The notes: a model not told the origin generated them from the sequence alone. A stretch of 64,000 nt of DNA from Actibacterium ureilyticum (GCF_002285435.1 NZ_NSBT01000037.1:620001-684000), one strand, 5' to 3'; positions 16,100 to 25,158 are shown, numbered from the stretch's first letter. A program made the numbers and translations.

Positions 16100-16847
16100 G
16101 GGTATCCTCCTGGATGGTTTGGAACGGGATGCCGCCATTGCGGGCATCGAAATCGTAAGTGATCGTCGCGCCATAGGCGTTGGGGTCGGTCGGGTCCCAG
16201 CGGGGCTTGTCGAAAACCAGCACCCGGTCGCCCAGCTTGAAGCCCTCTTCCAGATCATGGGTGACCATGAAAACGGTCATGCCGGTTTCCGCGCGCAGTT
16301 CGGTCAGGAAATCATGCATCGACAGCCGCGTGCCGGGGTCGAGCGCGCCAAAGGGTTCGTCCAGCAGCAGCACGCGCGGCTTGGCGGTCAGCGCCTGCCC
16401 GATGGCCAGACGCTGCTGCATCCCGCCCGACAGCGTCGCGGGGTATTGATCGGCGACATGGTCCAGCCCGATCCGGGCCAGCGTTTCATCGGCACGGGCC
16501 AGCGCGGCTTTGCGCTCGGCGCCAAAGAACCGGCCCCACGGGCGGCGGAAACAGGCACCCGCGACGATATTTTCGCGCACTGTCATGTGGGGAAAGACGG
16601 AATAGCGCTGGAACACCACACCGCGATCCAGCCCCGGTTCCTGCGCGGGGGGCTGGCCGTCGATACGGATCTCGCCCCGTGTCGGGGTTTCCTGTGCCAA
16701 AAGAAGCCGCAAAAAGGTGGATTTGCCACAGCCCGACGCGCCGACGATCGAGATAAACTCGCCCTCGTCCACCGTGACATTCACCCGCTCGATGATCGGG
16801 CGGTTGCCATAGGACTGGAACACATTGTCGACGGTGACGAAGCTCAT
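16080..16847 (-). CDS. Guanidine-operon ABC importer, ATP-binding protein
   Basis: A 255-residue ATPase of the nitrate/sulfonate/taurine (SsuB/TauB) group, the form usually annotated as 'urea carboxylase region' ABC ATPase. Walker A GASGCGKS is near residues 36-43, the signature LSGGMQQR near 138, and Walker B LLLDEPFGALD follows; the switch His is in MVTHDLEEG. The ATG at 16847 overlaps the permease stop by 4 bases, and its own end overlaps the start of the hydrolase by 20 bases. It is predicted to energise import of guanidine, inferred from the riboswitch. Confidence 0.85.
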   Translation of the reverse strand: MSFVTVDNVFQSYGNRPIIERVNVTVDEGEFISIVGASGCGKSTFLRLLLAQETPTRGEIRIDGQPPAQEPGLDRGVVFQRYSVFPHMTVRENIVAGACFRRPWGRFFGAERKAALARADETLARIGLDHVADQYPATLSGGMQQRLAIGQALTAKPRVLLLDEPFGALDPGTRLSMHDFLTELRAETGMTVFMVTHDLEEGFKLGDRVLVFDKPRWDPTDPNAYGATITYDFDARNGGIPFQTIQEDTHVLHPA

Positions 16848-17656
16848 AGCGTCGCCTCGGTCCAGGGGAAGGCTTTGCGCGACAGCCAGCGCAGCGCCAG
16901 GTCCATGACAAAGGCCAGCGCGGTGATCCAGATCACATAGGTCAGGATCACATCCATCGCGAGGTATCGGCGCACCAGAAAGATGCGATAGCCCAGCCCC
17001 TGATCGGCGGCAATCGCCTCGGCCGCGATCAGGAACAGCCAGGCCGGGCCCAGCGACAGGCGCACCGCCTGGATCAGGCGCGGCAGCAATTGCGGCAGCG
17101 CCACGCGCAGGGCGATCACCCAGCTGGAGGCGCCCAGGGTTTCGGCCTTGACGATCATCTCGCGCGGGATTTCCAGCACCCGGCCCGACAGGTCGCGGAT
17201 CAGGAAGGGCAGGATGCCGATGACGATCAGCACGACCTTGGACAGCTCGCCCAGGCCAAAGACGATGAACAGAATGGGCAACAACGCCAGCGGCGGGATC
17301 ATCGACAGCACCGCGACAAACCCCGCAAGCCCCGCGCGCACATGCGGCAGCAACCCTATCAGCAACCCGATCACGGTCGCGACCAGCGCGGATATCCCCA
17401 CCCCCAGCAGCAGCCGTTGCAGGCTGGCCCAGGTGTCTTTCCAGAACAGGATCTGGCCCGAGCGTTTGTCGGGTTCCGTCAACAGCCGCTCGGCGGTCGC
17501 CAGGATGGTCGACGGCGCGGGCAGCAGCTTGTCCGACGGGTTGGCCGACAACCGGATGTCCGACCCGATGGCATAGGCGATCAGGACCAGCACGAAGGGC
17601 AAGGCGGTCAGGAAAGCCGCCAGCGCCACACCCGGTTTTCGGTTGATCAGTCGCAT
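16844..17656 (-). CDS. Guanidine-operon ABC importer, permease
   Basis: A 270-residue inner-membrane permease of the SsuC/TauC type with about six helices. The ATPase-contact (EAA) loop is RVLEIPREMIVKAETLGASS followed by LPQLLPRLIQAVRLSLGPAW. The start at ATG 17656 is chosen over a GTG at 17677 because GGGGG lies about 12 bases upstream of the ATG and the alternative adds only seven atypical residues. It is coupled to the ATPase gene by a 4-base overlap and lies 48 bases downstream of the binding-protein gene. Confidence 0.85.
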   Translation of the reverse strand: MRLINRKPGVALAAFLTALPFVLVLIAYAIGSDIRLSANPSDKLLPAPSTILATAERLLTEPDKRSGQILFWKDTWASLQRLLLGVGISALVATVIGLLIGLLPHVRAGLAGFVAVLSMIPPLALLPILFIVFGLGELSKVVLIVIGILPFLIRDLSGRVLEIPREMIVKAETLGASSWVIALRVALPQLLPRLIQAVRLSLGPAWLFLIAAEAIAADQGLGYRIFLVRRYLAMDVILTYVIWITALAFVMDLALRWLSRKAFPWTEATL

Positions 17657-17704
17657 GCAAATGCCCCCGCGCGTCACCCCCGGCCCAAAGGCCGGGGGGC
17701 CGGA

Positions 17705-18757
17705 TCACAGCGCGCCGTCGGCGGCCATTTTCATGTAGGTGGTGTCATAGCGGAACTTGACGTTCCCCGCGTCGCCCGTGGTCGACCCGTCGGGATAGGC
17801 CACACCGACGAAATCGGCGCTGGGGGCGCCTTCGCCCAGGATGCCCTTGTCGAACAGGAACTCGGCCACGTTGACCATCGTGGTGGGCAGCTCGGCGCTT
17901 TCGGTGAACGCGACGGCGGCCGCCGGGTCAAAGAACATCTCGGTCGAATCCAACTGCGCCTTGTAGCCTGCCAGATCGGTGCCCGAAGCCTCGGCCATCG
18001 CGGTCAGCGCGCCCTCGTCGCCCGCTGCCATCAGCGCCATCAGCTCGTACCAGGCGCCCGCGACGGCCTTGCCGAAATCGGGATTGTCGGCCAGCGTTTC
18101 GGTGTTGACCACCATCATGTCGATGATCTCGCCCGGGATATCAGCGCTGTCGAACAGCTTGTTGGCGCCGGGGATCTCCAGGATTGACGACACAAGCGGG
18201 TTCCAGGTCACCACCGCCTGCACGTCATTGGTGCTGTATGCGGCGATCATGTCGGCGTCGGAGGTGTTGATGACGCCGTCCAGATCGGCCTCACTCAACC
18301 CCACGCTGTCCAGCCCCCGCGCCAGCAGGTAATGGCTGACCGACAACTCGACCAGGTTCACCGGCTTGCCCGCCAGGCTGGTCAGGTCCCCCTCGCCCTT
18401 CAGGATCACGGCGTCATTGCCGTTGGAATAATCCCCCACGATCAGCGCGGTGGTGTCCACACCGCCGCCCGACGGGATGCTGAGCGTGTCCATATTGGTG
18501 GCCGACACGCCATCGAACGCCCCGGCGGTGTATTGGTTGATGGATTCGATGTAATCGTTGATCTGCACGATCTCGACATCGATGCCGTATTTGTCGGCCC
18601 ATTTATCCATGATGCCGCTGTCTTCCAGATAGCCCCAGGGCATCCAGCCGACATAGATCGACCAGGCCAGTTTGAATTCGGTCTTTTGCTCGGCCCATGC
18701 CGGCGCGCCCATTGTGGCGGCCAGAATGGCGGCGGAAAGGATGGTGGTTTTCTGCAT
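17705..18757 (-). CDS. Guanidine-operon ABC importer, periplasmic substrate-binding protein
   Basis: A 350-residue periplasmic binding protein with a clear signal peptide (1-22, cleavage AWA-EQ). It belongs to the NMT1/SsuA-like group annotated as 'putative urea ABC transporter substrate-binding protein' that is associated with ykkC riboswitches and urea carboxylase clusters. Typical motifs are FKLAWSIYVGWMPWGYLEDSG near the N-terminus and the NTETLADNPDFGKAVAGAWY segment. The ATG at 18757 has GGAG upstream. It is the first gene behind the guanidine-I riboswitch, so guanidine or a close derivative is the inferred ligand. Confidence 0.87.
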   Translation of the reverse strand: MQKTTILSAAILAATMGAPAWAEQKTEFKLAWSIYVGWMPWGYLEDSGIMDKWADKYGIDVEIVQINDYIESINQYTAGAFDGVSATNMDTLSIPSGGGVDTTALIVGDYSNGNDAVILKGEGDLTSLAGKPVNLVELSVSHYLLARGLDSVGLSEADLDGVINTSDADMIAAYSTNDVQAVVTWNPLVSSILEIPGANKLFDSADIPGEIIDMMVVNTETLADNPDFGKAVAGAWYELMALMAAGDEGALTAMAEASGTDLAGYKAQLDSTEMFFDPAAAVAFTESAELPTTMVNVAEFLFDKGILGEGAPSADFVGVAYPDGSTTGDAGNVKFRYDTTYMKMAADGAL

Positions 18758-18844
18758 TGCGTCAGCTCCCCGTATCTGTTCCGCCAAAGGATTTTTGCCG
18801 GTCCGCTGGCGGAACAAAGAGAACAGGCGCGGACGAACCGACGC

Positions 18845-18956
18845 AGTACTCTCCCGGGATTTTGGCCCGCCGTGTACCAGCGCGGAGTTTGCCGCGCGGG
18901 CGGCACTTCTCGGACCAGACACCGCTATGGGAAGCGGACGGAACCCTAAGTGCCCT
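18845..18956 (-). ncRNA. Guanidine-I riboswitch (ykkC class)
   Basis: Read on the minus strand, the segment contains the ykkC landmarks in order: GGGCACTT, AGGGTTCCG, CTGGTCCGAG, AAGTGCC closing the P1 stem (GGCACTT pairs with AAGTGCC), then ACACGGCGGG, and finally CCCGGGAGAGTAC. These match the conserved GGGUUCCG, GGUCCGAGAG, ACACGG and CGGGAGA blocks of the guanidine-I aptamer. About 85 bases separate the aptamer from the binding-protein ATG, room for an expression platform. In this class guanidine binding turns expression on, here for import and hydrolysis. Confidence 0.9.
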
Positions 18957-19200
18957 GCGGGATCAGGTTAACAATGCCGGCGGGCGCAGGGGTAAGGCGG
19001 CACGGTGGTCATTTGCGGCGGTCGGCACAAATTGCCCGCTTTGTGGGCGCAATTCGACTCACATGCCCACATACTATGCGCACGCCTGCCCACAAATCCC
19101 GCACCATACCGCCAGTCGCCGTTTGCACCGATGCTGGCGGCGCGCGTATGATCCGCGTCAGGAACGCCGCCGGACAGGCCCGCGCAAAGGGGAAATCACG

Positions 19201-20280
19201 ATGACCGAAGACAACGCCATTCGCCGCACCACGGGACGCGGGCAGCTATACGGCTCGATCCTGGACACGGTGGGCAACACCCCCGCGATCCGGATCAACA
19301 ACCTGGCCCCGGACGGGGTCGAGATCTATGTGAAGGCCGAATTCTTCAACCCCGCGGCCTCGGTCAAGGACCGGCTGGCGCTGAACATCATCGAGGCCGC
19401 CGAGCGTAGTGGCGCCCTGAAACCCGGCCAGACCGTGGTCGAGGCGACATCGGGCAATACCGGGATCGGGCTGGCGATGGTCTGCGCGCAAAAGGGGTAT
19501 CCGCTGGTGATCACGATGGCCGAAAGCTTCTCGGTCGAGCGGCGCAAGCTGATGCGGCTGCTGGGGGCCAAGGTGGTGCTGACCCCGCGCGCCGAAAAGG
19601 GATTCGGCATGTACCGCAAGGCCGTCGAACTGGCCGAGGCAAATGGCTGGTTCCTGGCCAGCCAGTTCGAAACCGATGCCAATGCCGACATCCATGAAAA
19701 CACCACGGCCCAGGAAATTCTGGGCGATTTCGCGGGGCAGCGGCTGGATTATGTCGTTACCGGCTATGGCACCGGCGGCACCGTGACGGGCATCGGGCGG
19801 GTGCTGCGCCGCAAACGGCCCGACACCAAGATCATCCTGACCGAGCCCGCCAATGCCCAGCTTGTCGGCAGCGGCATCGCCCAGGAACGCGGCCCCGGCG
19901 GCATGCCCGCCGTCAGCCACAGCGCGTTCGAACCGCACCCGATCCAGGGCTGGACCCCGGATTTCATCCCCCATGTCCTGCAAGAGGGGCTGGATCGCGG
20001 CTTTTACGACGACCTGATCCCGGTCGCGGGCGCCGATGGCATCGCCTGGGCGCGCAAACTGGCCAGTGGCGAGGGGATTCTGACCGGCATTTCCGGCGGT
20101 TCGACCTTTGCGGTGGCGCAACAGTTGGCCAAGACCGCGCCCGAAGGGTCGGTCATCCTGTGCATGCTGCCCGATACCGGCGAGCGGTACCTGTCCACCC
20201 CGCTGTTCGAGGATATCGTCGAGGAGATGAGCGACGAGGAACGCGCGATCTCGGCCTCGACCCCCGGCTATCAGATGTGA
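19201..20280 (+). CDS. cysK: Cysteine synthase A-like PLP enzyme
   Basis: A 359-residue fold-type II PLP enzyme that should make cysteine from O-acetylserine and sulfide. The PLP lysine is K56 in NPAASVKDR, the substrate loop TSGNTG is at 83-88, and a glycine loop GYGTGGTVTG binds the cofactor phosphate. The chain is about 40 residues longer at the end than E. coli CysK, as in the long alphaproteobacterial form. The ATG at 19201 follows AAAGGGGAA. The open frame extends upstream but reads through the divergent riboswitch promoter region, so it is not coding. It stands alone and converges on the DUF3833 gene. Confidence 0.9.
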   Translation: MTEDNAIRRTTGRGQLYGSILDTVGNTPAIRINNLAPDGVEIYVKAEFFNPAASVKDRLALNIIEAAERSGALKPGQTVVEATSGNTGIGLAMVCAQKGYPLVITMAESFSVERRKLMRLLGAKVVLTPRAEKGFGMYRKAVELAEANGWFLASQFETDANADIHENTTAQEILGDFAGQRLDYVVTGYGTGGTVTGIGRVLRRKRPDTKIILTEPANAQLVGSGIAQERGPGGMPAVSHSAFEPHPIQGWTPDFIPHVLQEGLDRGFYDDLIPVAGADGIAWARKLASGEGILTGISGGSTFAVAQQLAKTAPEGSVILCMLPDTGERYLSTPLFEDIVEEMSDEERAISASTPGYQM

Positions 20281-20302
20281 GTGCGCCCGCGTCTGGCCCC
20301 GC

Positions 20303-20854
20303 TTAGGGCGCCGTGACGCGCATGGTGGCCACAAGCTCGGCCACCTTCAGGCCGAATTTGCGCATCTCGGACTTGTTCATGATCGTGCCATTGCCGGTCA
20401 GATAGAGCCAGTCGGTGGCGGTCAGGGTATGACCGCCCGCTTCCTGCGGCAGCACGATCTGATAGGTCATGCGCACCGTCGCACCCGACACCACGCCTTG
20501 GGCGGTACCGACGATATCGTCGGCCGTGGCGGTAAAGGTGTTGTCGGGGCCCAGCGTCAGATACCATTTGCGCTGCTGCGTGCGGCCGTTGGAATAGGTG
20601 AAATTCTCGGTCAGCGTGCCGGTGTCGCCATTCCATTCCCCCACCATCTCGGCCACGAAAGAGCTGGTCATGCGCCCCCTTGGGCCATAGATCACGCCCT
20701 CGGACAGGATACGGCCCGACAGGTGTTCGGTCAGGGAAAAGGCCGGGCCGGTCGTGGCGTAATCCGCCGGGCTTTGGGCGCGAAAGCTGAACAGCATGGT
20801 CTTTGCGATCCATCCCAACAGCACAAGAACCAGCACAATGGTCAGGATCTTCAT
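20303..20854 (-). CDS. DUF3833 family protein
   Basis: A 183-residue protein of the DUF3833 family, of unknown function. A signal peptide or N-terminal anchor (1-17) is followed by a beta-rich lipocalin-like body with YGPRGRMTSSFVAEMVGEW and MTYQIVLPQEAGGHTLTATDW. It is the last gene of a five-gene minus-strand operon headed by an RpoE-type promoter and is coupled by a 4-base overlap to the MFS gene upstream. The context suggests a role in membrane-lipid remodelling or lipid trafficking under singlet-oxygen stress. Confidence 0.82.
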   Translation of the reverse strand: MKILTIVLVLVLLGWIAKTMLFSFRAQSPADYATTGPAFSLTEHLSGRILSEGVIYGPRGRMTSSFVAEMVGEWNGDTGTLTENFTYSNGRTQQRKWYLTLGPDNTFTATADDIVGTAQGVVSGATVRMTYQIVLPQEAGGHTLTATDWLYLTGNGTIMNKSEMRKFGLKVAELVATMRVTAP

Positions 20855-22071
20855 CTTTGCATGTCCTCTTTCGGAAGCGCCAGCACAAGCGCGATGGCGC
20901 ACAGCTTCAGGATACAGGGCAGCACGGCATAGCTGAGATTCAGCGCGCGCAAAGCGCCCGCGTCGTTGACCTGACCGGGGGTGAAGCCGTTGCGCTCCAG
21001 CACCGGCAGGACCGTAAAGGCCGCCAGTGCCAGACCCAGCTTGCCCGCAAAGGACCAGATGCCAAAGGCCGCGCCCGCATTCAGCCCCGCCCGCGTCAGC
21101 GCGACGGAAAACATCGCCGGCAGGATCACCATATCCGCCCCCAGCGCCACGCCCGAGGCAACGCAGATCGCGGCGAACCCCGCCATGTTGCCCGCCGCCA
21201 GAAAGGCGGCACCGACAAAGCCCAGGATCGCCAGCGGCATCGCGATCAGCAGGCTGGCGCGTGGACCGATCCGCTGGCTGACACGCGCCCAGACCGGCAC
21301 GCTCAGCCCCGCCGACAGGAAGAACAGCACCAGAAACCCGCCCGAGGCGCCGACCAGTCCCAGCCGGTCCTCGACAAAGAACAGGAACAGGGTCGAGGTG
21401 ATGGCCACAGGCAGGCTGTTGACAAAGGCGATCAGCAACAGCCGCAGCCCTTGGGCATGCGCCAGCCCCGACAGGGTCAGCCCCTGCCCCGGGATCGGCA
21501 TGCGCCGCCAGATCGGGCGGGTGACGGCCCATGTCAGCACCGCCAGCGCGCCCAGAAACAGCCCGAAGGCCGGGTATCCCTGCCCGCCTGCCCCCAGCGC
21601 CACGAACAGCGCGGGCGCCAGCGCCGCCAGGATCACACCGCCCAGCATGCCCCCTTCGCGATAGGCCGCCAGCGTCATCAGCGCGTCGGGCGTCGGGGTC
21701 CGGGCCAGCGTCGCGCTGCGGCCGTAAAGCAGGATCATTCCCAGGCTATAGGCTGAAAACAGCAGCACCAGCACCGCCACCAGCGCCGCAACCGATCCCG
21801 GCCCCAGCGTGAACAGAATGGGAAAGCTGACCGCCAGCCCGCCCGCCGCCAGTGCCGCGAACAGCGGTTGCGCCATGGGCCAACGGTCGATGGCCCAGCC
21901 GATGGCCGGGTCCTGCACCAGATCAATCAGCCGGATGCCCAGCAGGATCGTACCGATCGCCCCCAGACCCAGGCCCAGATTGACCGCCGCGAAACGCGGC
22001 AGGTGAATGTAAAGCGGAATGCCCGCCGCGGCCAGCATCAGCGCATAGAGGCTGACCCGCGGATAGGTCAT
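20851..22071 (-). CDS. MFS/GPH-type transporter
   Basis: A 406-residue membrane transporter with about 12 helices, of the glycoside-pentoside-hexuronide/MFS type. Recognisable features are the D-x(2)-QDPAIGWAIDRW loop after helix 2, typical of GPH carriers, and WARVSQRIGPRASLL in the second half. A carrier of this kind lies beside rpoE-chrR in Rhodobacter sphaeroides and belongs to the singlet-oxygen regulon, but its substrate is unknown. Start and stop overlap those of the neighbouring genes (ATGA at 22071), so the operon is tightly coupled. Confidence 0.83.
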   Translation of the reverse strand: MTYPRVSLYALMLAAAGIPLYIHLPRFAAVNLGLGLGAIGTILLGIRLIDLVQDPAIGWAIDRWPMAQPLFAALAAGGLAVSFPILFTLGPGSVAALVAVLVLLFSAYSLGMILLYGRSATLARTPTPDALMTLAAYREGGMLGGVILAALAPALFVALGAGGQGYPAFGLFLGALAVLTWAVTRPIWRRMPIPGQGLTLSGLAHAQGLRLLLIAFVNSLPVAITSTLFLFFVEDRLGLVGASGGFLVLFFLSAGLSVPVWARVSQRIGPRASLLIAMPLAILGFVGAAFLAAGNMAGFAAICVASGVALGADMVILPAMFSVALTRAGLNAGAAFGIWSFAGKLGLALAAFTVLPVLERNGFTPGQVNDAGALRALNLSYAVLPCILKLCAIALVLALPKEDMQR

Positions 22072-22568
22072 CACAGGCCCTGCAGCTTGCGGGTAAAGGC
22101 GCGCGAACGCGTGCGCTCGCCCAGAAAAATCGCCATGAAATCGCGGGTGATGCGGGGATGCGCCAGGGTGCAGGTGGGCACGCCATTGCGCCAGAACCGC
22201 ACCGCATCGGCGCCGCGCGTCACCGCAAGATACCGGTCGCCGCGCGCCACGTCCTGAAAGCAGCGCTCCAGCTGGTCGCGCACCGGCGGGGCGGCGCCCA
22301 GGCGGTCCATCTCGACCAGGGTCGAGTCCACCAGATCGCGCTGGCTCAACCCCTTGCGATAGCGCAGTTCCAGCGCGAAATCCTGCTGCCAGTCGAAGGG
22401 CTGCCCGCCCGGGGTGTAAAGCCGCGCCTCGTAAAGCGGGACGCCCAGGAACCGGAACACCGCCGATCCGCGCAACTCCGCCCCGGGCAGGACCGCGCCG
22501 ATATTGGCCGCCCAAAGCCCGCCCGGCGCCAACAGGCAGACCAACAGCAAGAGCAGACGCCTACGCAT
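22071..22568 (-). CDS. Chalcone-isomerase-like periplasmic protein
   Basis: A 165-residue protein with a signal peptide (1-20, ending LWAA) and a chalcone-isomerase-like fold, seen in FRFLGVPLYEARLYTP and the C-terminal DFMAIFLGERTRSRAFTRKL. Bacterial members may bind fatty acids rather than flavonoids. The ATG at 22568 overlaps the end of the cyclopropane synthase gene by 8 bases. A fatty-acid-binding role in the same pathway as the neighbouring lipid methyltransferase and flavoprotein is inferred from the operon. Confidence 0.8.
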   Translation of the reverse strand: MRRRLLLLLVCLLAPGGLWAANIGAVLPGAELRGSAVFRFLGVPLYEARLYTPGGQPFDWQQDFALELRYRKGLSQRDLVDSTLVEMDRLGAAPPVRDQLERCFQDVARGDRYLAVTRGADAVRFWRNGVPTCTLAHPRITRDFMAIFLGERTRSRAFTRKLQGL

Positions 22569-23718
22569 GGGCCAGCTCCACCTGCACCACATCGGTCTGG
22601 CCCACCCCGAACGAGGCGGCGCAGATTTCCAGATAATATTGCCAGTTGCGGAAGAACGCCTCGCCATAGCCCAGCTTGGCGATCCTGTCTTTCTGCGCGG
22701 TGAGCCGTTCGGCCCAGATCCGGCAGGTGCGGGCGTAGTCCTGACCGAAGGCGAAGCTGTCGCGCACGCTCAACCCCGCCTGCGCGGCCTGCTGGGCGAT
22801 CACGCTGTCCGAAAGCAGCATGCCGCCGGGAAAGACATATTGGCGGATGTAGTCGGACGAGCTGCGATAGCTTTCGAAAAACGCGTCGCGCACGGTGATC
22901 GCCTGCAACAGCACGCGGCCGCCATCGGCGAGGCTGCGTTTCAACGTCGCGAAGTAATCCGGCCAGTACCGTGCGCCCACGGCCTCGATCATCTCGATCG
23001 ACACGATATTGTCATAGCGTTCGGTGACATCGCGGTAATCCCGCAGCTGGATATCCGCCCGCCCGTCAAGGCGGCTGTCGGCATAGCTGTGCTGATTGCG
23101 CGAGATGGTGATGCCGGTCACATCGCGCCCCTCTTCCGCGGCGTGTTCGGCGAACCCGCCCCAGCCGCAGCCGATTTCCAGAACGCGCTCTCCATCCGAC
23201 AGGCGCGACAGAACGCGGGCGTTCTTGCGGGTTTGCGCCTGGGCCAGATCGTCGCCATCGGCGGCGAACAGACCCGAGGAATAGGTCATGCCGGGATCGA
23301 GCCACAGGTGATAGAATTCGTTGCCCACATCGTAATGCGCCCGGATGTTGCGCCGCGCCCCGCGCCGGGAATTGGCGCGCAGGATGGTATCGACCATCCG
23401 GAACCTGGCCTGGTTCAGCGGGCTGGGCCGGTCATAGGTCTGAAGCTGCTCGCGATTCAGAAGCGCCAGCCGCGTCAGCCCCTCGACCGAGGGCGTGCTC
23501 CACAGCCCCTGGACATAGGCCTCGCCCAGCCCCACCTGCCCATGCGCCGCCAGCGCCGAAACCGCCGACCAGTCGTGAATGACCATCTCGGCCTCGGGGC
23601 CGGTATGGCCAAAGCGGTAGAGCGCCCCGTCGGGGGTGTGCAGCGTCAGGCGGCCGTCATGCAGACGCTCGCAGGTCGCAAGAAACTTCGATTTCAGCGC
23701 CTTGTTCGTTACCTGCAT
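22561..23718 (-). CDS. cfa: Cyclopropane-fatty-acid synthase-like SAM methyltransferase
   Basis: A 385-residue class I methyltransferase of the CFA synthase family, acting on unsaturated acyl chains of phospholipids at the membrane surface. HYDVGNEFY (128-136) and the SAM loop VLEIGCGWGGFA (179-190) are diagnostic, followed by ITISRNQ and YDNIVSIEMIEAVG. Related genes of R. sphaeroides in the RpoE regulon take part in making methylated and furan fatty acids, so the product may not be a simple cyclopropane. The ATG at 23718 lies 62 bases inside the flavoprotein gene, so the two are coupled. Confidence 0.85.
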   Translation of the reverse strand: MQVTNKALKSKFLATCERLHDGRLTLHTPDGALYRFGHTGPEAEMVIHDWSAVSALAAHGQVGLGEAYVQGLWSTPSVEGLTRLALLNREQLQTYDRPSPLNQARFRMVDTILRANSRRGARRNIRAHYDVGNEFYHLWLDPGMTYSSGLFAADGDDLAQAQTRKNARVLSRLSDGERVLEIGCGWGGFAEHAAEEGRDVTGITISRNQHSYADSRLDGRADIQLRDYRDVTERYDNIVSIEMIEAVGARYWPDYFATLKRSLADGGRVLLQAITVRDAFFESYRSSSDYIRQYVFPGGMLLSDSVIAQQAAQAGLSVRDSFAFGQDYARTCRIWAERLTAQKDRIAKLGYGEAFFRNWQYYLEICAASFGVGQTDVVQVELAHA

Positions 23719-25003
23719 CGGCGGGCTCCCTTACGTCATTGTCGGTCTTGTTGATCGCGCGGACGACGCGCATCGCGCTGGCGATCCCGTCCTCGTGAAA
23801 GCCATTGCGGCAATAGGCGCCCGCGAACCAGGTGCGGTTCCGGCCCTGCATCGCCTGGATCTGTTCCTGCGCGGCAATCGCGGCACGGTCGAAGATCGGA
23901 TGCGCGAAATCCACGGTGTCATAGATCATGTGCGGCGGGATTTCCGTGGTGGGGTTCAGCGTGACGAACAGCGGATCATCCTCGGGGATGTTCTGCAGCC
24001 GGTTCATCCAATAGGTCACGCCGATGCGACCCGCCTGCGACCGATAGGTCCAGCTGGACCAGCAGCCCCGGCGGCGCGGCATCTGCGACGGGTCGCAATG
24101 CAGCACCGCGCGGTTCGTCTGATAGCGCATCGCGCCCAGCGCGGCGGCCTCGTCGGGGCGGGCATTGCCGCCCAGCAGCGCCAGCGCCTGATCCGAATGA
24201 CAGGCCATGATCACATCGTCGAACGTATCGACCTGGCCGTTGGCATCGCGGATCGTCACCCCGCCCGCCTGTCGCGTGACCGCTGCCACGGCCGTGCCCT
24301 TGCGAAGCTTGCACATCCGCGCGACCAGCGCCGCCTCGAGCCGCCGGACATATTCGATGCTGCCGCCGTCAACGGTCCACCACTGATGCGTGCCGATCCC
24401 CGCCAGAAGCGCGTGGTTGCGCAGGAACCGCACCAGCGACCGCGCCGGAAACTGGTCGATCTGATCGGTCGGGGTCGACCAGATCGCCCCGCACATCGGC
24501 AACAGGTAGTTCTGCTTGAACCAGCGGCCCAGGCCCAGCTCGTCGACCAGCTCGCCGATGGTCTTGCCGTCATCCACCGCCGCGGCCTCGGCCCTGCGGC
24601 CAAAGCGCAGGATATCGGCGATCATCTTGTAATATTGCGGGCGCAGCACGTTGCGCCGCTGGGCCACGATGCTTTGCAGCCGGTTCAGCCCGTATTCCAC
24701 CCGCCCGACATCAATGCTGACGCCGAAGCTCATCTCGCTTTTCGCAACAGGCACGTCCAGATCGCGAAAGAGCCGTGTCAGGTTGGGATAGGTGGCATAG
24801 TTGAAGACGATGAAGCCTGTATCGACCGGCTGATCGCCCCGCCGCCCGGCCATGACGGTGCGCGCGTGCCCGCCCAGCCGCGGCGCGGCCTCGAACAAGG
24901 TCACATCATGTCCCGGCGCCAGGTAATAGGCCGCGGACATCCCCGATATGCCCCCACCGATGATGGCGATCTTCTTTCGGGGCTGCGGCGTCTGATCAAG
25001 CAT
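23657..25003 (-). CDS. FAD-dependent amine-oxidase-type protein (lipid desaturase candidate)
   Basis: A 448-residue flavoprotein of the phytoene-desaturase/amine-oxidase group. The FAD motif IAIIGGGISGMSAAYYL (12-28) is followed by LFEAAPRLGGHART. The C-terminal FAD segment WFAGAYCRNGFHEDGIASA is also typical. Such proteins are almost always beside CFA synthase and DUF1365 genes; in R. sphaeroides a flavoprotein desaturase works in furan fatty-acid synthesis, and this may be its counterpart. The ATG at 25003 has GGAG upstream. It is the first gene behind an exact RpoE-type promoter at 25031-25060. Confidence 0.84.
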   Translation of the reverse strand: MLDQTPQPRKKIAIIGGGISGMSAAYYLAPGHDVTLFEAAPRLGGHARTVMAGRRGDQPVDTGFIVFNYATYPNLTRLFRDLDVPVAKSEMSFGVSIDVGRVEYGLNRLQSIVAQRRNVLRPQYYKMIADILRFGRRAEAAAVDDGKTIGELVDELGLGRWFKQNYLLPMCGAIWSTPTDQIDQFPARSLVRFLRNHALLAGIGTHQWWTVDGGSIEYVRRLEAALVARMCKLRKGTAVAAVTRQAGGVTIRDANGQVDTFDDVIMACHSDQALALLGGNARPDEAAALGAMRYQTNRAVLHCDPSQMPRRRGCWSSWTYRSQAGRIGVTYWMNRLQNIPEDDPLFVTLNPTTEIPPHMIYDTVDFAHPIFDRAAIAAQEQIQAMQGRNRTWFAGAYCRNGFHEDGIASAMRVVRAINKTDNDVREPADAGNEQGAEIEVSCDLRASA

Positions 25004-25030
25004 GGTCACTCCGGAACTAGGGATTGCTGG

Positions 25031-25060
25031 GTAATACGCCATCGCGCGGGGCATGGATCA
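25031..25060 (-). promoter_or_regulatory. RpoE (ECF sigma) promoter for the lipid-modification operon
   Basis: On the minus strand, TGATCC (25055-25060) is followed by exactly 18 bases and TATTAC (25031-25036). This matches the TGATCC-N18-TA pattern of R. sphaeroides RpoE promoters. The -10 ends about 27 bases before the flavoprotein ATG, a normal leader. Confidence 0.8.
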
Positions 25061-25124
25061 AAAAACTTTTTCCCCACAGGCGGCTAGCCACCGCACCGGC
25101 ATCGCGAAATCGCAAAGGGCCGGT

Positions 25125-25154
25125 TGATCCGTTTCGGGTTTCGGGGCGTATTAG
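25125..25154 (+). promoter_or_regulatory. RpoE (ECF sigma) promoter for the DUF1365-SDR operon
   Basis: TGATCC (25125-25130), 18 bases, then TATTAG (25149-25154). The -10 hexamer ends only 4 bases before the ATG at 25159, so transcription would begin at or just inside the start codon, implying a leaderless message. It lies back-to-back with the promoter at 25031-25060. Confidence 0.78.
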
Positions 25155-25158
25155 CCCC

